NCBI RefSeq assembly: GCF_024758505.1
Contig: NZ_CP077970.1
Coordinates: 5,208,001-5,272,000, forward strand
DNA from: Bradyrhizobium arachidis
GTDB lineage: Bacteria; Pseudomonadota; Alphaproteobacteria; Rhizobiales; Xanthobacteraceae
DNA: 64,000 nucleotides
Reading direction: 5' to 3'
Below, one piece after another: positions 15,249-23,186 of the stretch. Position 1 is the stretch's first letter, and each line of letters starts with the position of its first letter. A program made the translations under genes and the position numbers. The notes beneath the pieces were generated by a model. It was not told the DNA's origin and did not search any database. It saw only the letters and a program-made list of their open reading frames with translations.

Positions 15249-16856
15249 TCAACCCGCCTGCTTGGTGTTGAGATCGAGCAATCCGCGCGCCTCGAGCTCG
15301 TCGCGCACCATGCGCTTGGGAATTTTGCCATAACCCGACTTCGGCAACGCCTCCCAGAAGAAGAAGCGCTTTGGCATCTTGTAGCGCGGCACTTTAGCGC
15401 TGAGGAACGCCGCCATCTCCGCCTCGCTCACAGCCTTCGCGCCCTCGCGTGCGACGCAGACGGCAACGCCGACCTCGCCCCAGGTCGGATCGGGCACGCC
15501 AAGCACGGCGACCTCGCCGACCGCCGGATGGGTCAAGATCTTCTCCTCGATCTCGCGCGGATAGATGTTGGAGCCGCCGGAGATGTACATGTCCGACGCG
15601 CGTCCCGTGATGTAGACAAAGCCCTCCTCGTCCATGTGGCCGAGATCGCCGGTGCGGAACCAGCCATTGCGGAACGCTTTCGCATTGGCCTCGGGATTGT
15701 CGTAATAGCCGGCGAATACCGCGGGCCCGATCACGCAAATCTCGCCGCTCTGGTTCGCAGCCAGTTCGCGGCCCTCGTCATCCTGGATCGAGACCTGCAT
15801 GCCCGTACGCTCATAGCCGCAGGTGCCGAGCTTGGTCTGCGGGGTATCCTCGACGTCGTGCAGCGCCGCCGGCAGCACGGTGATGTTGCCGGTGACCTCA
15901 CCGAGCCCGAAATACTGCACGATCACCTTGCCGAGCTTGTTCAACGCGGTCTTCTGGTCCTCGCGATACATCGGCGCGCCCGCATAGATCACCTGGCGCA
16001 GCGAGGAGTGGTCGAACTTATCGACCGCGGGATGCTCGACCATCATCTTTAGAATCGTCGGCACGGTGAAGAGATTGCTCACACGATGCGCCTCGATAAG
16101 GCGAAACGCCTCAGCGATGTCGAACTTTTCGGTCGGCAGCAGCACGGTGCGCGCGCCGCGCGCGGTCTGCATCAACTGATGCACGCCGGCGCCATGCGAC
16201 AACGGCGCCACCACGAGCGATGCATCGTCTTCCGTCGTGCCCGGCGTGAGATCGGCGAGATGGTTGGTGACGACAAACCCCATTTGGCCGTGGGTCAGCA
16301 CCGCGGCCTTGGAGCGGCCGGTGGTGCCTGACGTGAAGAAGAACCAGCAGGGATCGTCATGCTCGACGGCGACGTTGGCTATGCTCGCACCCGCGTTGGC
16401 CTTGATCGCCTCCGCCACGCTCGTCTCGCCGAATGACGCCTTGCCGTCGATCGTCCAGGTGAACGCCAAGGTGCCACCGTTCACAGCCGCGGCGTGCTCC
16501 GGAAAATCGACATGACACAAAAATCCCTTCGCGCCGGAGGCCTGCGCGAGATAGGCGACCTCGTCGGGCATCAGGCGGAAGTTTGTCGGCACCCAGACCG
16601 CGCCAAGGCGGAAGGCGGCGAACATCGAGACGAACATCTCGTCGCCATTCTTGGAATGGACGAGAATGCGGTCGCCCTTGGCAATCCCCCGCGCCGCCAA
16701 TGCCGCCGCCAGCGCGGACACTTGCGCGTCGATCTCGCGCCAGGTCCAGGATTTGTCGCCCCACACAAAACCGATCCGCTGTCCATGCCGCCGGGCATTC
16801 TGGGTCAGCATGTAAGCGAGATTCATGACGCGGCGGGACATCCGCAATAGCTGCAT
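15249..16856 (-). CDS. Acyl-CoA synthetase (AMP-dependent, class I adenylate-forming)
   Basis: The 535-residue enzyme activates a carboxylic acid with ATP and CoA. It carries the P-loop FFTSGTTGRSKAAVLTH, the YFGLGEVTGN region in place of the usual YGxTE core, the YDNPEANAKAF/WFRTGDLG motif, the hinge GRASDMYISGGSNIYPREIE, and the C-terminal Lys in LPKSGYGKIPKR. The ATG at 16856 has GAGGAAG at good spacing. Sequence resembles long-chain or benzoate/fatty-acid ligases of Bradyrhizobium; the substrate cannot be read. It is cotranscribed with the DUF296 gene. Confidence 0.9.
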   Translation of the reverse strand: MQLLRMSRRVMNLAYMLTQNARRHGQRIGFVWGDKSWTWREIDAQVSALAAALAARGIAKGDRILVHSKNGDEMFVSMFAAFRLGAVWVPTNFRLMPDEVAYLAQASGAKGFLCHVDFPEHAAAVNGGTLAFTWTIDGKASFGETSVAEAIKANAGASIANVAVEHDDPCWFFFTSGTTGRSKAAVLTHGQMGFVVTNHLADLTPGTTEDDASLVVAPLSHGAGVHQLMQTARGARTVLLPTEKFDIAEAFRLIEAHRVSNLFTVPTILKMMVEHPAVDKFDHSSLRQVIYAGAPMYREDQKTALNKLGKVIVQYFGLGEVTGNITVLPAALHDVEDTPQTKLGTCGYERTGMQVSIQDDEGRELAANQSGEICVIGPAVFAGYYDNPEANAKAFRNGWFRTGDLGHMDEEGFVYITGRASDMYISGGSNIYPREIEEKILTHPAVGEVAVLGVPDPTWGEVGVAVCVAREGAKAVSEAEMAAFLSAKVPRYKMPKRFFFWEALPKSGYGKIPKRMVRDELEARGLLDLNTKQAG

Positions 16857-16961
16857 GGGGCTTCCTCTTCGGTGGCGGGCACCGCAGGCGGGCCGCTCTT
16901 CGCGGTCCATTTTTATCGCCATCCGCCGAGGCCCGGCAAGGCCGCCCAGCGCAAGGCCCCA

Positions 16962-17465
16962 TTACGGCATCTTGAACGCGAAGGCTGTGGCGGTAATACC
17001 CTTCTCCTTGTAGCAGGACGGCGAGCCGTGGCCGCCGCAATAGCCGCCATGCAGCTCGAAGCGGATGGTGCGCACCGCGCCCGCCTTCATCGGTTTCGGC
17101 TTGATCTCGTAGCTGCGGACATAGCCGTCGAAGACGCTGCGCACGCTGCCGTTGGGCAACGTCACCAGGATGTTCATCACGCAGCCGCCGGTTCCGCAGT
17201 AGACGGCTTTCCGGCCTTCGCAGGTCGTGTCGCGGAAATCGACGATGTAATCGTCGCGCCCGTCACCGGTGAGGTCGATCCGGCGCACCGTATCAGGCGC
17301 AAGGCTCACGGTGCCGCCGCCTTGCGACGTGCATTCCTCACTGGCGTAACGCAGCGCCTTCTGGACTTCGCCGGGATAGGCGGCCGGATCGAAAGCCTTC
17401 GGCTCCTCTGCGCGAGCGTGACCGGCCAGAAGCGCCGCAAGCACGATGATCGCATGAAATCTCAT
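16962..17465 (-). CDS. Secreted protein with FG-GAP/calcium-loop-like motif
   Basis: The 167-residue product has a signal peptide (MRFHAIIVLAALLAGHARAEE) and a mature part with DLTGDGRDDYIVDF, a DxDGDxxxD-like calcium-binding loop as found in FG-GAP and dockerin-type repeats. Six Cys residues (EECTSQ, TTCEGR, YCGTGGC, GYCGGHG, SCYKEK) suggest disulfides. Secreted and unknown. It is divergent from the lipoprotein gene starting near 17559. Confidence 0.7.
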   Translation of the reverse strand: MRFHAIIVLAALLAGHARAEEPKAFDPAAYPGEVQKALRYASEECTSQGGGTVSLAPDTVRRIDLTGDGRDDYIVDFRDTTCEGRKAVYCGTGGCVMNILVTLPNGSVRSVFDGYVRSYEIKPKPMKAGAVRTIRFELHGGYCGGHGSPSCYKEKGITATAFAFKMP

Positions 17466-17558
17466 GCTGCGTTGGTCGGCGTCGCGGGCGCCAGCGTTCA
17501 GGGAAATTTAAACATGTTCGGCGCACCTTCGCCGCATTCTCCGCGTATCGAGTTGTGC

Positions 17559-17885
17559 ATGATGTCCAGAGCGCCCGCCATCCTCCTGCTGTCGCTGGCG
17601 CTCGCCGGATGCGCCGCCACACCGCAAGCACATCTGGCAGCCGATCCCGCGGCCAGGCCGGCACGTTTCGCCTGGGACGGCGGGGGCGAAGATCCCAACC
17701 GCCCCCGGATATCAGCGGAAACCTCGCGTGCTGCGCGGACGGCTGCGAAGCCCTCCCAGGATGGCACCGGCTTGGACGACGAGCACGACGCGCAGCTCAG
17801 CCGCTCGCTGGTGATCTGCAAGGGCTGCCTCCGTCCGCAGCCGCAGCCGAGCGACGACGCGCGCCTCGCCAAGGCTTCCAATTGA
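17559..17885 (+). CDS. Small lipoprotein
   Basis: The 108-residue product (MMSRAPAILLLSLALAGCAA) has a lipobox LAGC with Cys18, so it should be lipidated and anchored in a membrane facing the periplasm. The rest is polar and low-complexity with an ICKGCLRPQPQPS segment containing two Cys. An in-frame ATG at 17514 with GGGAAA upstream would add 15 residues before the signal; 17559 gives a typical lipoprotein signal length. Function unknown. Confidence 0.6.
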   Translation: MMSRAPAILLLSLALAGCAATPQAHLAADPAARPARFAWDGGGEDPNRPRISAETSRAARTAAKPSQDGTGLDDEHDAQLSRSLVICKGCLRPQPQPSDDARLAKASN

Positions 17886-17991
17886 ACCGCTTCCGATTGA
17901 ACCGATCGGCCACGTAGCTCTACCGAGATAGGGGCCGCAGGACCGGCCGTTCCGGTCTATAAGCGCGTCATCACCGATCTCAGGATAGTTC

Positions 17992-18507
17992 ATGCTCACC
18001 CGTCGCCATTTCGTCGCCACTGCCCTGCTCGTCTCCGTCAGCCCGGCCGTTGCCCAGACCGCCCCGCCCAGCGATCCCGTCGCGATCCTCACCGCGATCT
18101 ACACCCGTGCAGCCAAGGGCAAGGGTGATGGCGGCGGTGCCTTCATCATCGAGAACAAGGCGGCGAAGGGAAAATACCTCTCGAAATCGCTGGTCGCGCT
18201 GTGGGCCAAGGCCGATGCGCACACCCCGAAGGGCGACGTCGGCCCCGTCGATTTCGATCCCGTGACCAATTCGCAGGAGCCGGACGTCAAATCGTTCAAG
18301 GTGGAAACGGAGAAGCTCGAAGCCGACAAAGCGAGCCTCGCGGTCACCATCACGGGCCACCGCAACGACCGCAAACCCGCCGACCTCATCGTGCGTTATG
18401 AGTTCGTGCGCGAGGCCAATAGCTGGCGGATCGACGACATCAAGGGCTCCTCCGACGGCGAACCCTGGTCGATCCGCAAAATGCTGGCGGACTCGCTGAA
18501 GAACTGA
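17992..18507 (+). CDS. Secreted DUF3828-like protein
   Basis: The 171-residue product begins MLTRRHFVATALLVSVSPAVAQ, a signal peptide with a twin-arginine-like start. The mature domain (ILTAIYTRA, LVALWAKADAH, IVRYEFVREANSWRIDDIKG) resembles DUF3828-type NTF2-fold proteins that end with a WRIDDI strand. It starts 107 bp after the lipoprotein gene and is followed after 11 bp by the GNAT gene, so those two form an operon. Function unknown. Confidence 0.75.
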   Translation: MLTRRHFVATALLVSVSPAVAQTAPPSDPVAILTAIYTRAAKGKGDGGGAFIIENKAAKGKYLSKSLVALWAKADAHTPKGDVGPVDFDPVTNSQEPDVKSFKVETEKLEADKASLAVTITGHRNDRKPADLIVRYEFVREANSWRIDDIKGSSDGEPWSIRKMLADSLKN

Positions 18508-18518
18508 GGGGAGACACG

Positions 18519-18794
18519 ATGAGCGCAGTGACCGACAACAAGTCCCATCATCGCTTCGAGCTCGAGGTCGACGGCCACGTTGCGACCGAACATTACAAGC
18601 TCGACGGTAACGTCATCACCTTCGAGCACACGGAGGTACCGACCGAGCTCGGCGGCAAGGGCGTCGGCTCAAAGCTGGTGCAAGGCGCTCTCGACCAGGT
18701 GCGCGCCGCAGGATTGAAGCTGATCCCGCAATGCCCGTTCGTGAAGGCGTGGATCAACAAGCATCCGGACTATCAGGATCTGGTGAAGGTCTAG
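18519..18794 (+). CDS. Small GNAT-like acetyltransferase (YjdJ type)
   Basis: The 91-residue product has the minimal acetyl-transferase fold of PF14542-type proteins: HYKLDGNVITFEHTEVP, then the acetyl-CoA loop LGGKGVGSKLVQGALDQVR and the C-terminal CPFVKAWINKHPDYQDL. These small enzymes acetylate unknown amines. GAGGGGAGA before the ATG and the 11-bp gap link it to 17992-18507. A paralogue lies at 25808-26083. Confidence 0.85.
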   Translation: MSAVTDNKSHHRFELEVDGHVATEHYKLDGNVITFEHTEVPTELGGKGVGSKLVQGALDQVRAAGLKLIPQCPFVKAWINKHPDYQDLVKV

Positions 18795-18848
18795 AGCGTT
18801 TTCGAGCGAAGCGGATACCGGTTCTCGTCAAGAAAACGCATCAAAAAA
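18793..18848. repeat. Intergenic inverted repeat (GCGTTTTC/GAAAACGC)
   Basis: GCGTTTTC (18796-18803) and GAAAACGC (18832-18839) are perfect inverted arms around a GC-rich centre, directly after the GNAT stop codon and followed by AAAAAAAG. It resembles a common rhizobial intergenic repeat and could also end transcription. Confidence 0.65.
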
Positions 18849-18906
18849 AGAGCGACGTACAGGCTCGTCGGCTCTCGCCGACAGGCCTGCACGAGAGTTG
18901 GCTTCA

Positions 18907-19302
18907 TCACCCATGCTTGAGCAAGTCCTGGTCGCTCTGCTCCCAGTCCTGCCAGAGCAAGAGCACGCCAAGGAGCACCACGACCGCGCCGAGGCTGGTG
19001 TGGTAGAGGCGTAGAAAACCTTCGCCGGAATAGCCGAAGACATAGGGAGAGACGATCAGCCACAGGCCGACGAGGATCGTTGTCACCTCCTCCCAGCGCT
19101 GCAGCGCGACATATTCGAGCTGGGCGAGGCCAAACACCACAAGGCCGATCGCGAGCGTGTTCAGGATGGCCATCTGGCGCCCGGCGAGCGCCGCCTCCTC
19201 CTGGATCGGAAACCACGGCGACGCAAAGATCAGCGCGCCGAGCAGCATGCCGCACCAGTCTTCCCATGTCCGGTGAGTCTTCAGGAAACCAAAATCCGAC
19301 AT
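18907..19302 (-). CDS. SPW-repeat inner-membrane protein
   Basis: The 131-residue product (MSDFGFLKTHRTWEDWCGML) has four hydrophobic helices, two of which carry the SPW signature (ALIFASPWFP and LWLIVSPYVFGY), preceded by the Trp-rich TWEDW and RWEE. SPW proteins are small bacterial and archaeal membrane proteins with no known activity. GGGAGG nine bases before the ATG at 19302 fixes the start; the open frame upstream is spurious. Confidence 0.85.
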   Translation of the reverse strand: MSDFGFLKTHRTWEDWCGMLLGALIFASPWFPIQEEAALAGRQMAILNTLAIGLVVFGLAQLEYVALQRWEEVTTILVGLWLIVSPYVFGYSGEGFLRLYHTSLGAVVVLLGVLLLWQDWEQSDQDLLKHG

Positions 19303-19562
19303 CGTAACCTCCCAACATAGAGGCATACGTCTGCGGCTGGCGATCATAACACTCCGAATGTCAGGCGACCCTGCCGGCCGCATTCGAGCGCATGTCTTGA
19401 TGGAACACCACGGTGCCGACTGTTGCAAGAGGCGCGCCGACATTTTCTTTGCGTTCGCCGGACTTTAACAAACCCCGATTGCAGCGCCTTGTCCTAATCG
19501 GTCCTAATCGGCAAGGCCGCCCTTGTGGTCGCCCTGATGAGAAGCTGCATTGACGAAAGCAC
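19303..19562. other. Intergenic stretch
   Basis: This is the gap between the divergently oriented end of the SPW gene promoter side and the terminator at 19563. It contains a tandem 10-bp repeat (GTCCTAATCG twice, 19492-19511) and no supported gene. Confidence 0.4.
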
Positions 19563-19588
19563 AGGAGGCGGCTCTCGGGCCGCCTCCT
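19563..19588 (-). terminator. Intrinsic terminator of the 19612-20160 gene
   Basis: AGGAGGCGGC (19563-19572) pairs perfectly with GCCGCCTCCT (19579-19588) around a 6-base loop. It lies 23 bp beyond the stop codon on the minus strand, followed there by TGTGCTTTCG. Confidence 0.7.
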
Positions 19589-19611
19589 CGCGCTGTATCC
19601 CTGCTGAGGCT

Positions 19612-20160
19612 CTACTGACAGACATGCATCAGGCCATCAGAGCCTTTGATCATGGTGCCGGGATCGCAGACAATGCCGTAACGCGCCTTGTAGTCGGCCC
19701 ATCCGCTAACGCCATACCAGGGGCCATCCGCGTAGTAGGCCCTAGGCACATAGAAGGGCTTGGTTTCGATGGGACCGCCATAGTAGGCATTGGCCGCCAA
19801 TGCTCCGGTGCCGTAAGGCCTGCCATAGTAACCGGCACCACCCCAGTTCCAGGGTTGTGTGGCAGCGACGGCGGCGGTCGTGCCGGCAACGGCTGCTGTG
19901 CCAGCCGCGCTTGCAAGGCCGGCGTAGTTGACCGCCATCGGGCCTGCAATACCGGCCGAGTCGTACTGGACAGCCCGCCGGTTTTGTCGACGTGCAACAC
20001 CCGCAACGCTCACTGGCGTCAGGGGACGACCCACTCGCGCCTGCGCACTTTCGATCGAAAGCGAAGCGCCGCCTTGCTCCGACCAGCCGAAGGAGAGCAG
20101 CATCGCACAAGTGAACGTCGAGGCTGCTAATGCAACGTTTCGTACATTCATCTTCATCAT
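19612..20160 (-). CDS. Secreted Gly/Tyr/Ala-rich protein, FixK-box gene
   Basis: The 182-residue product has a signal peptide (MMKMNVRNVALAASTFTCAM) and a mature chain with RVGRPLTPVSVAGVARRQ, an Ala/Gly-rich middle, and an aromatic C-terminal region (YYGRPYGTGALAANAYYGG, GWADYKARYGIVCDPGTM). It is probably a periplasmic or surface protein; the RVGRPLTP motif recurs in Bradyrhizobium secreted proteins of unknown role. A FixK-like box at 20221-20234 is well placed for activation. Function unknown. Confidence 0.75.
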   Translation of the reverse strand: MMKMNVRNVALAASTFTCAMLLSFGWSEQGGASLSIESAQARVGRPLTPVSVAGVARRQNRRAVQYDSAGIAGPMAVNYAGLASAAGTAAVAGTTAAVAATQPWNWGGAGYYGRPYGTGALAANAYYGGPIETKPFYVPRAYYADGPWYGVSGWADYKARYGIVCDPGTMIKGSDGLMHVCQ

Positions 20161-20220
20161 GGACCTTACTCCACTGTTTCCTGCCCGGTTTCAATGATGG
20201 AACCTCCCAATCAGCGGTCG

Positions 20221-20234
20221 TTGCGCTAGATCAA
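20221..20234 (-). promoter_or_regulatory. FixK2-type box
   Basis: TTGATCTAGCGCAA on the minus strand fits TTG(A/C)-N6-(T/G)CAA. Its centre is about 67 bp from the start codon of 19612-20160, so a class II start at -41.5 would leave a leader of about 26 bases. The same geometry occurs at 21179-21192 and 22754-22767. Confidence 0.6.
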
Positions 20235-20596
20235 CAGTCCACCTCTTGTTGTGCCTCAATGAGACAACGACGCTGACGCAGCGCGGCGAGCGCGAAATCG
20301 GCTTTCATCTCCTCCATCGGATCGCCGCGAACAGTGCTTCGTTGTATGCGAACGACGGCATCAACCTGAACAGCGCATTCGCCTGGCGATCATTCGATCA
20401 AGCTCGGCGGCGCGATGGCTATTCTCTTCGAGATCCGGCGCTTGGATCCTGAGCAAGCTGCACGCAAGCGACGTCATGACCGTAGAGGTTGCCTGGGCGG
20501 TGTCGGCCTTGGCAAAGGTGACATCGCCCAGGCTCAAAGTTGGTTAGCCGCGCATGTTTAGGCCATCACGCGGCAGGTATGAATCAACATTCTGCT
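20235..20596. other. Gap with two weak overlapping candidate ORFs
   Basis: Two protein-like frames overlap here and at most one is real. On plus, 20246-20452 (TTG start) encodes a 68-residue peptide with EIGFHLLHRIAANSASLYAN. On minus, 20537-20361 (TTG start) encodes 58 residues with VMTSLACSLLRIQAPDLEEN. Both have roughly 65-70% GC at third positions, neither has a good ribosome binding site, and I recognise neither. They may be remnants. Confidence 0.35.
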
Positions 20597-21112
20597 TCAG
20601 TCATCATCCTCGGCCTGCGCACGACGTCGCTCCACGACCTCGCTCATGTCGTGAAGTACAAGGACCGCGAGGGCCCCCATGCGCTGCCTCTGTTCGGGAT
20701 TGAGGGTCTTGTAGAGTGGCTGCCACGCCTCGGCGAGTTTATCCAAATCGGCTGATCGTTGAGCCAATGCCTCCGAGCGTCGTTGCAAGAAGGCGATGGG
20801 GTCACGATTGCGCATGGTTTCGACGGCATTTTGGTCGGCCCGTCTACCCACTGTTTCCGAGATTTTTGCAACACGGGCCTTCCGATCCTCCGCTCTGGCA
20901 CGAATGGCGCTCTCGACAGGCGGCCAGAGTTTTTCCTGGTCAGGTGTCAGCTGCAAGGCTGCCTTGGTCAAATCGATCCGCATGTCCATCAGTGTATTTC
21001 GGTCCACTGCGTTTAGCCGTTCTGGCGTCGCAGTGGAGGTAGTTTGCGCGCTGGCAATCGATGGTGCGGTAAGAAGGAGTGCAGCTGTTCCGATCACTAC
21101 TATCTTCATCAT
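20597..21112 (-). CDS. LTXXQ-motif (Spy/CpxP-like) periplasmic protein
   Basis: The 171-residue product has a signal peptide (MMKIVVIGTAALLLTAPSIASA) and a helical mature part with two LTxxQ-type motifs: LQLTPDQEKLW and KTLNPEQRQRM. The family includes the periplasmic chaperone Spy and the stress sensor CpxP. AGGAGG precedes the ATG at 21112. A perfect FixK2/FNR-type box at 21179-21192 suggests induction at low oxygen. No CpxAR-type system is visible nearby. Confidence 0.82.
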   Translation of the reverse strand: MMKIVVIGTAALLLTAPSIASAQTTSTATPERLNAVDRNTLMDMRIDLTKAALQLTPDQEKLWPPVESAIRARAEDRKARVAKISETVGRRADQNAVETMRNRDPIAFLQRRSEALAQRSADLDKLAEAWQPLYKTLNPEQRQRMGALAVLVLHDMSEVVERRRAQAEDDD

Positions 21113-21178
21113 CGGCGACCTCCTAGGTAAGTAGCCCCCAGGCACCGCGCAAACAATCGTCGGCAGGACGATGTCGCG

Positions 21179-21192
21179 TTGATTCAAATCAA
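21179..21192 (-). promoter_or_regulatory. FixK2/FNR-type box, near-perfect
   Basis: TTGATTCAAATCAA reads TTGAT-N4-ATCAA, the full FNR/FixK half-site pair. The centre lies 73 bp from the start codon at 21112; a start 41.5 bp downstream of the centre gives a leader of about 32 bases. Best match of the three boxes in this region. Confidence 0.72.
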
Positions 21193-21340
21193 GGGACTTG
21201 GAGAAAGAATTGTGGCGCGCAGGCCAGGCGAGAGCTCCGACATGTCCGTTCTTGCGCCGCCATTCGGACGCGCGGACGTCAACTCTCCATCGCAGCAGAG
21301 CTGCGACGCGGCGTTCGTCAGACGAGCAACAAGGAAAGAA

Positions 21341-21364
21341 GGCCCCGGGCGAAACCCCGGGGCC
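21341..21364 (-). terminator. Intrinsic terminator of the outer-membrane protein gene
   Basis: GGCCCCGGG (21341-21349) pairs with CCCGGGGCC (21356-21364) around CGAAAC. It lies 23 bp beyond the stop codon of 21388-22146 and is followed on the minus strand by TTCTTTCCTTG. Confidence 0.75.
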
Positions 21365-21387
21365 AGTTGTTGGGTACCGCTATTGGA

Positions 21388-22146
21388 CTAGTAACGTGCT
21401 GTGACCGGTGCCGTGTAACCGCCGAAGCGGTAGTTGAAGCGCAGGGTGATCATGTCGACGTCCTGGCTGACCCCGGTGCCCAGCAGGGTGACCCCAATCG
21501 GAGTAACCACGCCTGCGAAGGCAGTATTGTCACGCCCCATCCAGAGATGGTCGTATTCAATACCGAAGGACCAGTTCGGTGCGAAGCCATATTCCCAGCC
21601 GACACCCAAGGCGCCGCCCCAGCGCGTGTGACCTGCCGAGGCCAGACCGACCCCGGTGACGTTGTTGAATATATCAAAGCTATTGTGAGTGACGGCCGCG
21701 CCACCCTTCACGTAGAACAGTGACGCGTTCCACGCCCAACCGAGTTGGGCCGTGAAGAGGCCAATGCCGTCGGTTTTCCCCGTGGTTGAAATCAGCGGAT
21801 CGATCAGGCTGACGCGCGTGTTCTTGATGTCGGCCCAATCGCCCTGTGCTTCCAATCCGAACACAAACTGATTGGTTTGCCAGCGATACCCGATCTGTCC
21901 GCCGATAAGACCTCCGGAGCGATCAGCGCAAGCACCCGCGACTGTTCCTACGAGCGTTACAAAATCGATGCACTGGTGGCTTTGGCCCCAGCCGCCATTG
22001 GCGCCGATGTAGAAGCCGCTCCAGTTGTAGATCGTCACGACCGGTGCTGGTGGCGGGGCGGCCTTGACGGGCATGTCGGCGGCCGATGCAGGGGCAGCCA
22101 GGCCCATGGCTGCGACGCTCACAGCGGCTATCAGAAGTTTCCTCAT
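21388..22146 (-). CDS. Outer-membrane beta-barrel protein, Omp25/porin-like family
   Basis: The 252-residue product has a signal peptide (MRKLLIAAVSVAAMGLAAPASA) followed by ADMPVKAAPPPAPVV, the Pro linker seen in the Omp25/Omp31 family, and then YNWSGFYIGANGGWG, the first strand of the barrel. Alternating amphipathic strands run to a C-terminal aromatic (TLRFNYRFGGYTAPV). It is an eight-stranded barrel in the outer membrane, typical of rhizobia, with structural or immune-evasion roles in Brucella relatives. A 16-bp inverted repeat lies upstream at 22191-22206. Confidence 0.88.
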   Translation of the reverse strand: MRKLLIAAVSVAAMGLAAPASAADMPVKAAPPPAPVVTIYNWSGFYIGANGGWGQSHQCIDFVTLVGTVAGACADRSGGLIGGQIGYRWQTNQFVFGLEAQGDWADIKNTRVSLIDPLISTTGKTDGIGLFTAQLGWAWNASLFYVKGGAAVTHNSFDIFNNVTGVGLASAGHTRWGGALGVGWEYGFAPNWSFGIEYDHLWMGRDNTAFAGVVTPIGVTLLGTGVSQDVDMITLRFNYRFGGYTAPVTARY

Positions 22147-22190
22147 ATGATTGTCTCCGTATCAGAGCTTATTTAATCGACGATTTCTTG

Positions 22191-22206
22191 TGCACGGGAG
22201 CGTGCA
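22191..22206. promoter_or_regulatory. Inverted repeat upstream of the Omp25-like gene
   Basis: TGCACG-GGAG-CGTGCA is a perfect inverted repeat whose edge is 45 bp before the ATG at 22146, so it would overlap the promoter. The cognate regulator is not recognised. Confidence 0.35.
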
Positions 22207-22319
22207 TAACTTCTCCATGCCAATCGCGAGTTTAGTCGCGAGTCTTTCAAGCACCCGTAACAAGATGGCAACACTCAATCGAAATCTCTTAGACAGCGCA
22301 TTTCCGCCGACCACAGGGG

Positions 22320-22589
22320 TCATTCGTTGTCGGGAAGCGGCGAGGCTTCGGCTGCGTCCTCCTGGCCTTCTGAAAGCCATTGGTGAACTTGATTGGACGG
22401 GATATGCCGCCGCGGCAGATGCGGATTGATCGTACCCGCGAAGACGATCAGCCCTTCGTCCAGTTTCGAGCTTGCAAAGACCTTGGCCTCGTCTTCGGTC
22501 GCGAATGTCCTGGTTTCGCGCGGACTTCGCCTTCTTTCGCGCAGACTGCGTGGACGACTCTCAAAAGTGACATACCAGGCTGGCGTCAT
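22320..22589 (-). CDS. Hypothetical protein
   Basis: The 89-residue product (MTPAWYVTFESRPRSLRERR) contains TFATEDEAKVFASSKLDEGL, EGLIVFAGTINPHLPRRHIP and a C-terminal acidic tail. It looks like a small globular alpha/beta protein of a Bradyrhizobium family; I know no function. The ATG at 22589 was chosen because the sequence before it is basic, unlikely coding. Ribosome binding site weak. Confidence 0.6.
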   Translation of the reverse strand: MTPAWYVTFESRPRSLRERRRSPRETRTFATEDEAKVFASSKLDEGLIVFAGTINPHLPRRHIPSNQVHQWLSEGQEDAAEASPLPDNE

Positions 22590-22753
22590 CTCACGTGGAC
22601 TCCGAGCGCGCAGTCTCGCGGAGTTGGCTGACGAGCGCACTTAGTCTGCGACGTGCTGCAGAGGAAGCGCACTCGCCCGCGAACGCGCCCACGTGGGCTT
22701 GCCCCTGTCGATTGATCTCGGCGCGAGCCCAATCCGGTGTGCGCGCAGACCCT

Positions 22754-22767
22754 TTGATTTAGCTCAA
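22754..22767 (+). promoter_or_regulatory. FixK2-type box
   Basis: TTGATTTAGCTCAA fits TTGA-N6-TCAA. Its centre is about 70 bp before the ATG at 22830; a start at -41.5 would leave a leader of about 28 bases. Confidence 0.6.
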
Positions 22768-22829
22768 CGGTTGCCCCGCATTTGCTCGTTCGATGGAGCG
22801 TCGGTATTTGAACTGCAAGGACAAGCACG

Positions 22830-23066
22830 ATGATCCGACTAGCCATTGTGGGCTTCGCCGTCCTGGTTACAACGTCGGCCCAGGCAATAACACCTGCACC
22901 GTTGGTCCAATCAGATCACATGATTACGCAAGTCGCCGTCGGCTGCGGTCCGGGCCGAACGCTCGTGAACGGTATCTGCGTCGCACGAACCACCATCCGT
23001 CAGACCCGTCGAGCAGTGCGCCGGTGCATCCGCTGGCAAGGAGGCGTCTGCGCCCTGTACGAATGA
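22830..23066 (+). CDS. Small secreted Cys-containing protein, FixK-box gene
   Basis: The 78-residue product has a signal peptide (MIRLAIVGFAVLVTTSAQA) and a mature part with GCGPGRTLVNGICVAR and the basic TTIRQTRRAVRRCIRWQGGV, holding four Cys residues that are probably paired in the periplasm. AGGACA precedes the ATG. The GRTLVNG-CVART motif recurs in Bradyrhizobium secreted peptides of unknown role. A FixK-like box lies upstream. Confidence 0.75.
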   Translation: MIRLAIVGFAVLVTTSAQAITPAPLVQSDHMITQVAVGCGPGRTLVNGICVARTTIRQTRRAVRRCIRWQGGVCALYE

Positions 23067-23186
23067 GACTCCTGAGCCTGCATCCGGAGGGATGCTGATG
23101 CTCATCGCTTGTCCGGACCATCTTTCAATAGCAGGCGAGGCTCGCCTCGTGCCCCTGCCCTCCAAGAAGCGAAACATAGAGCCAAC

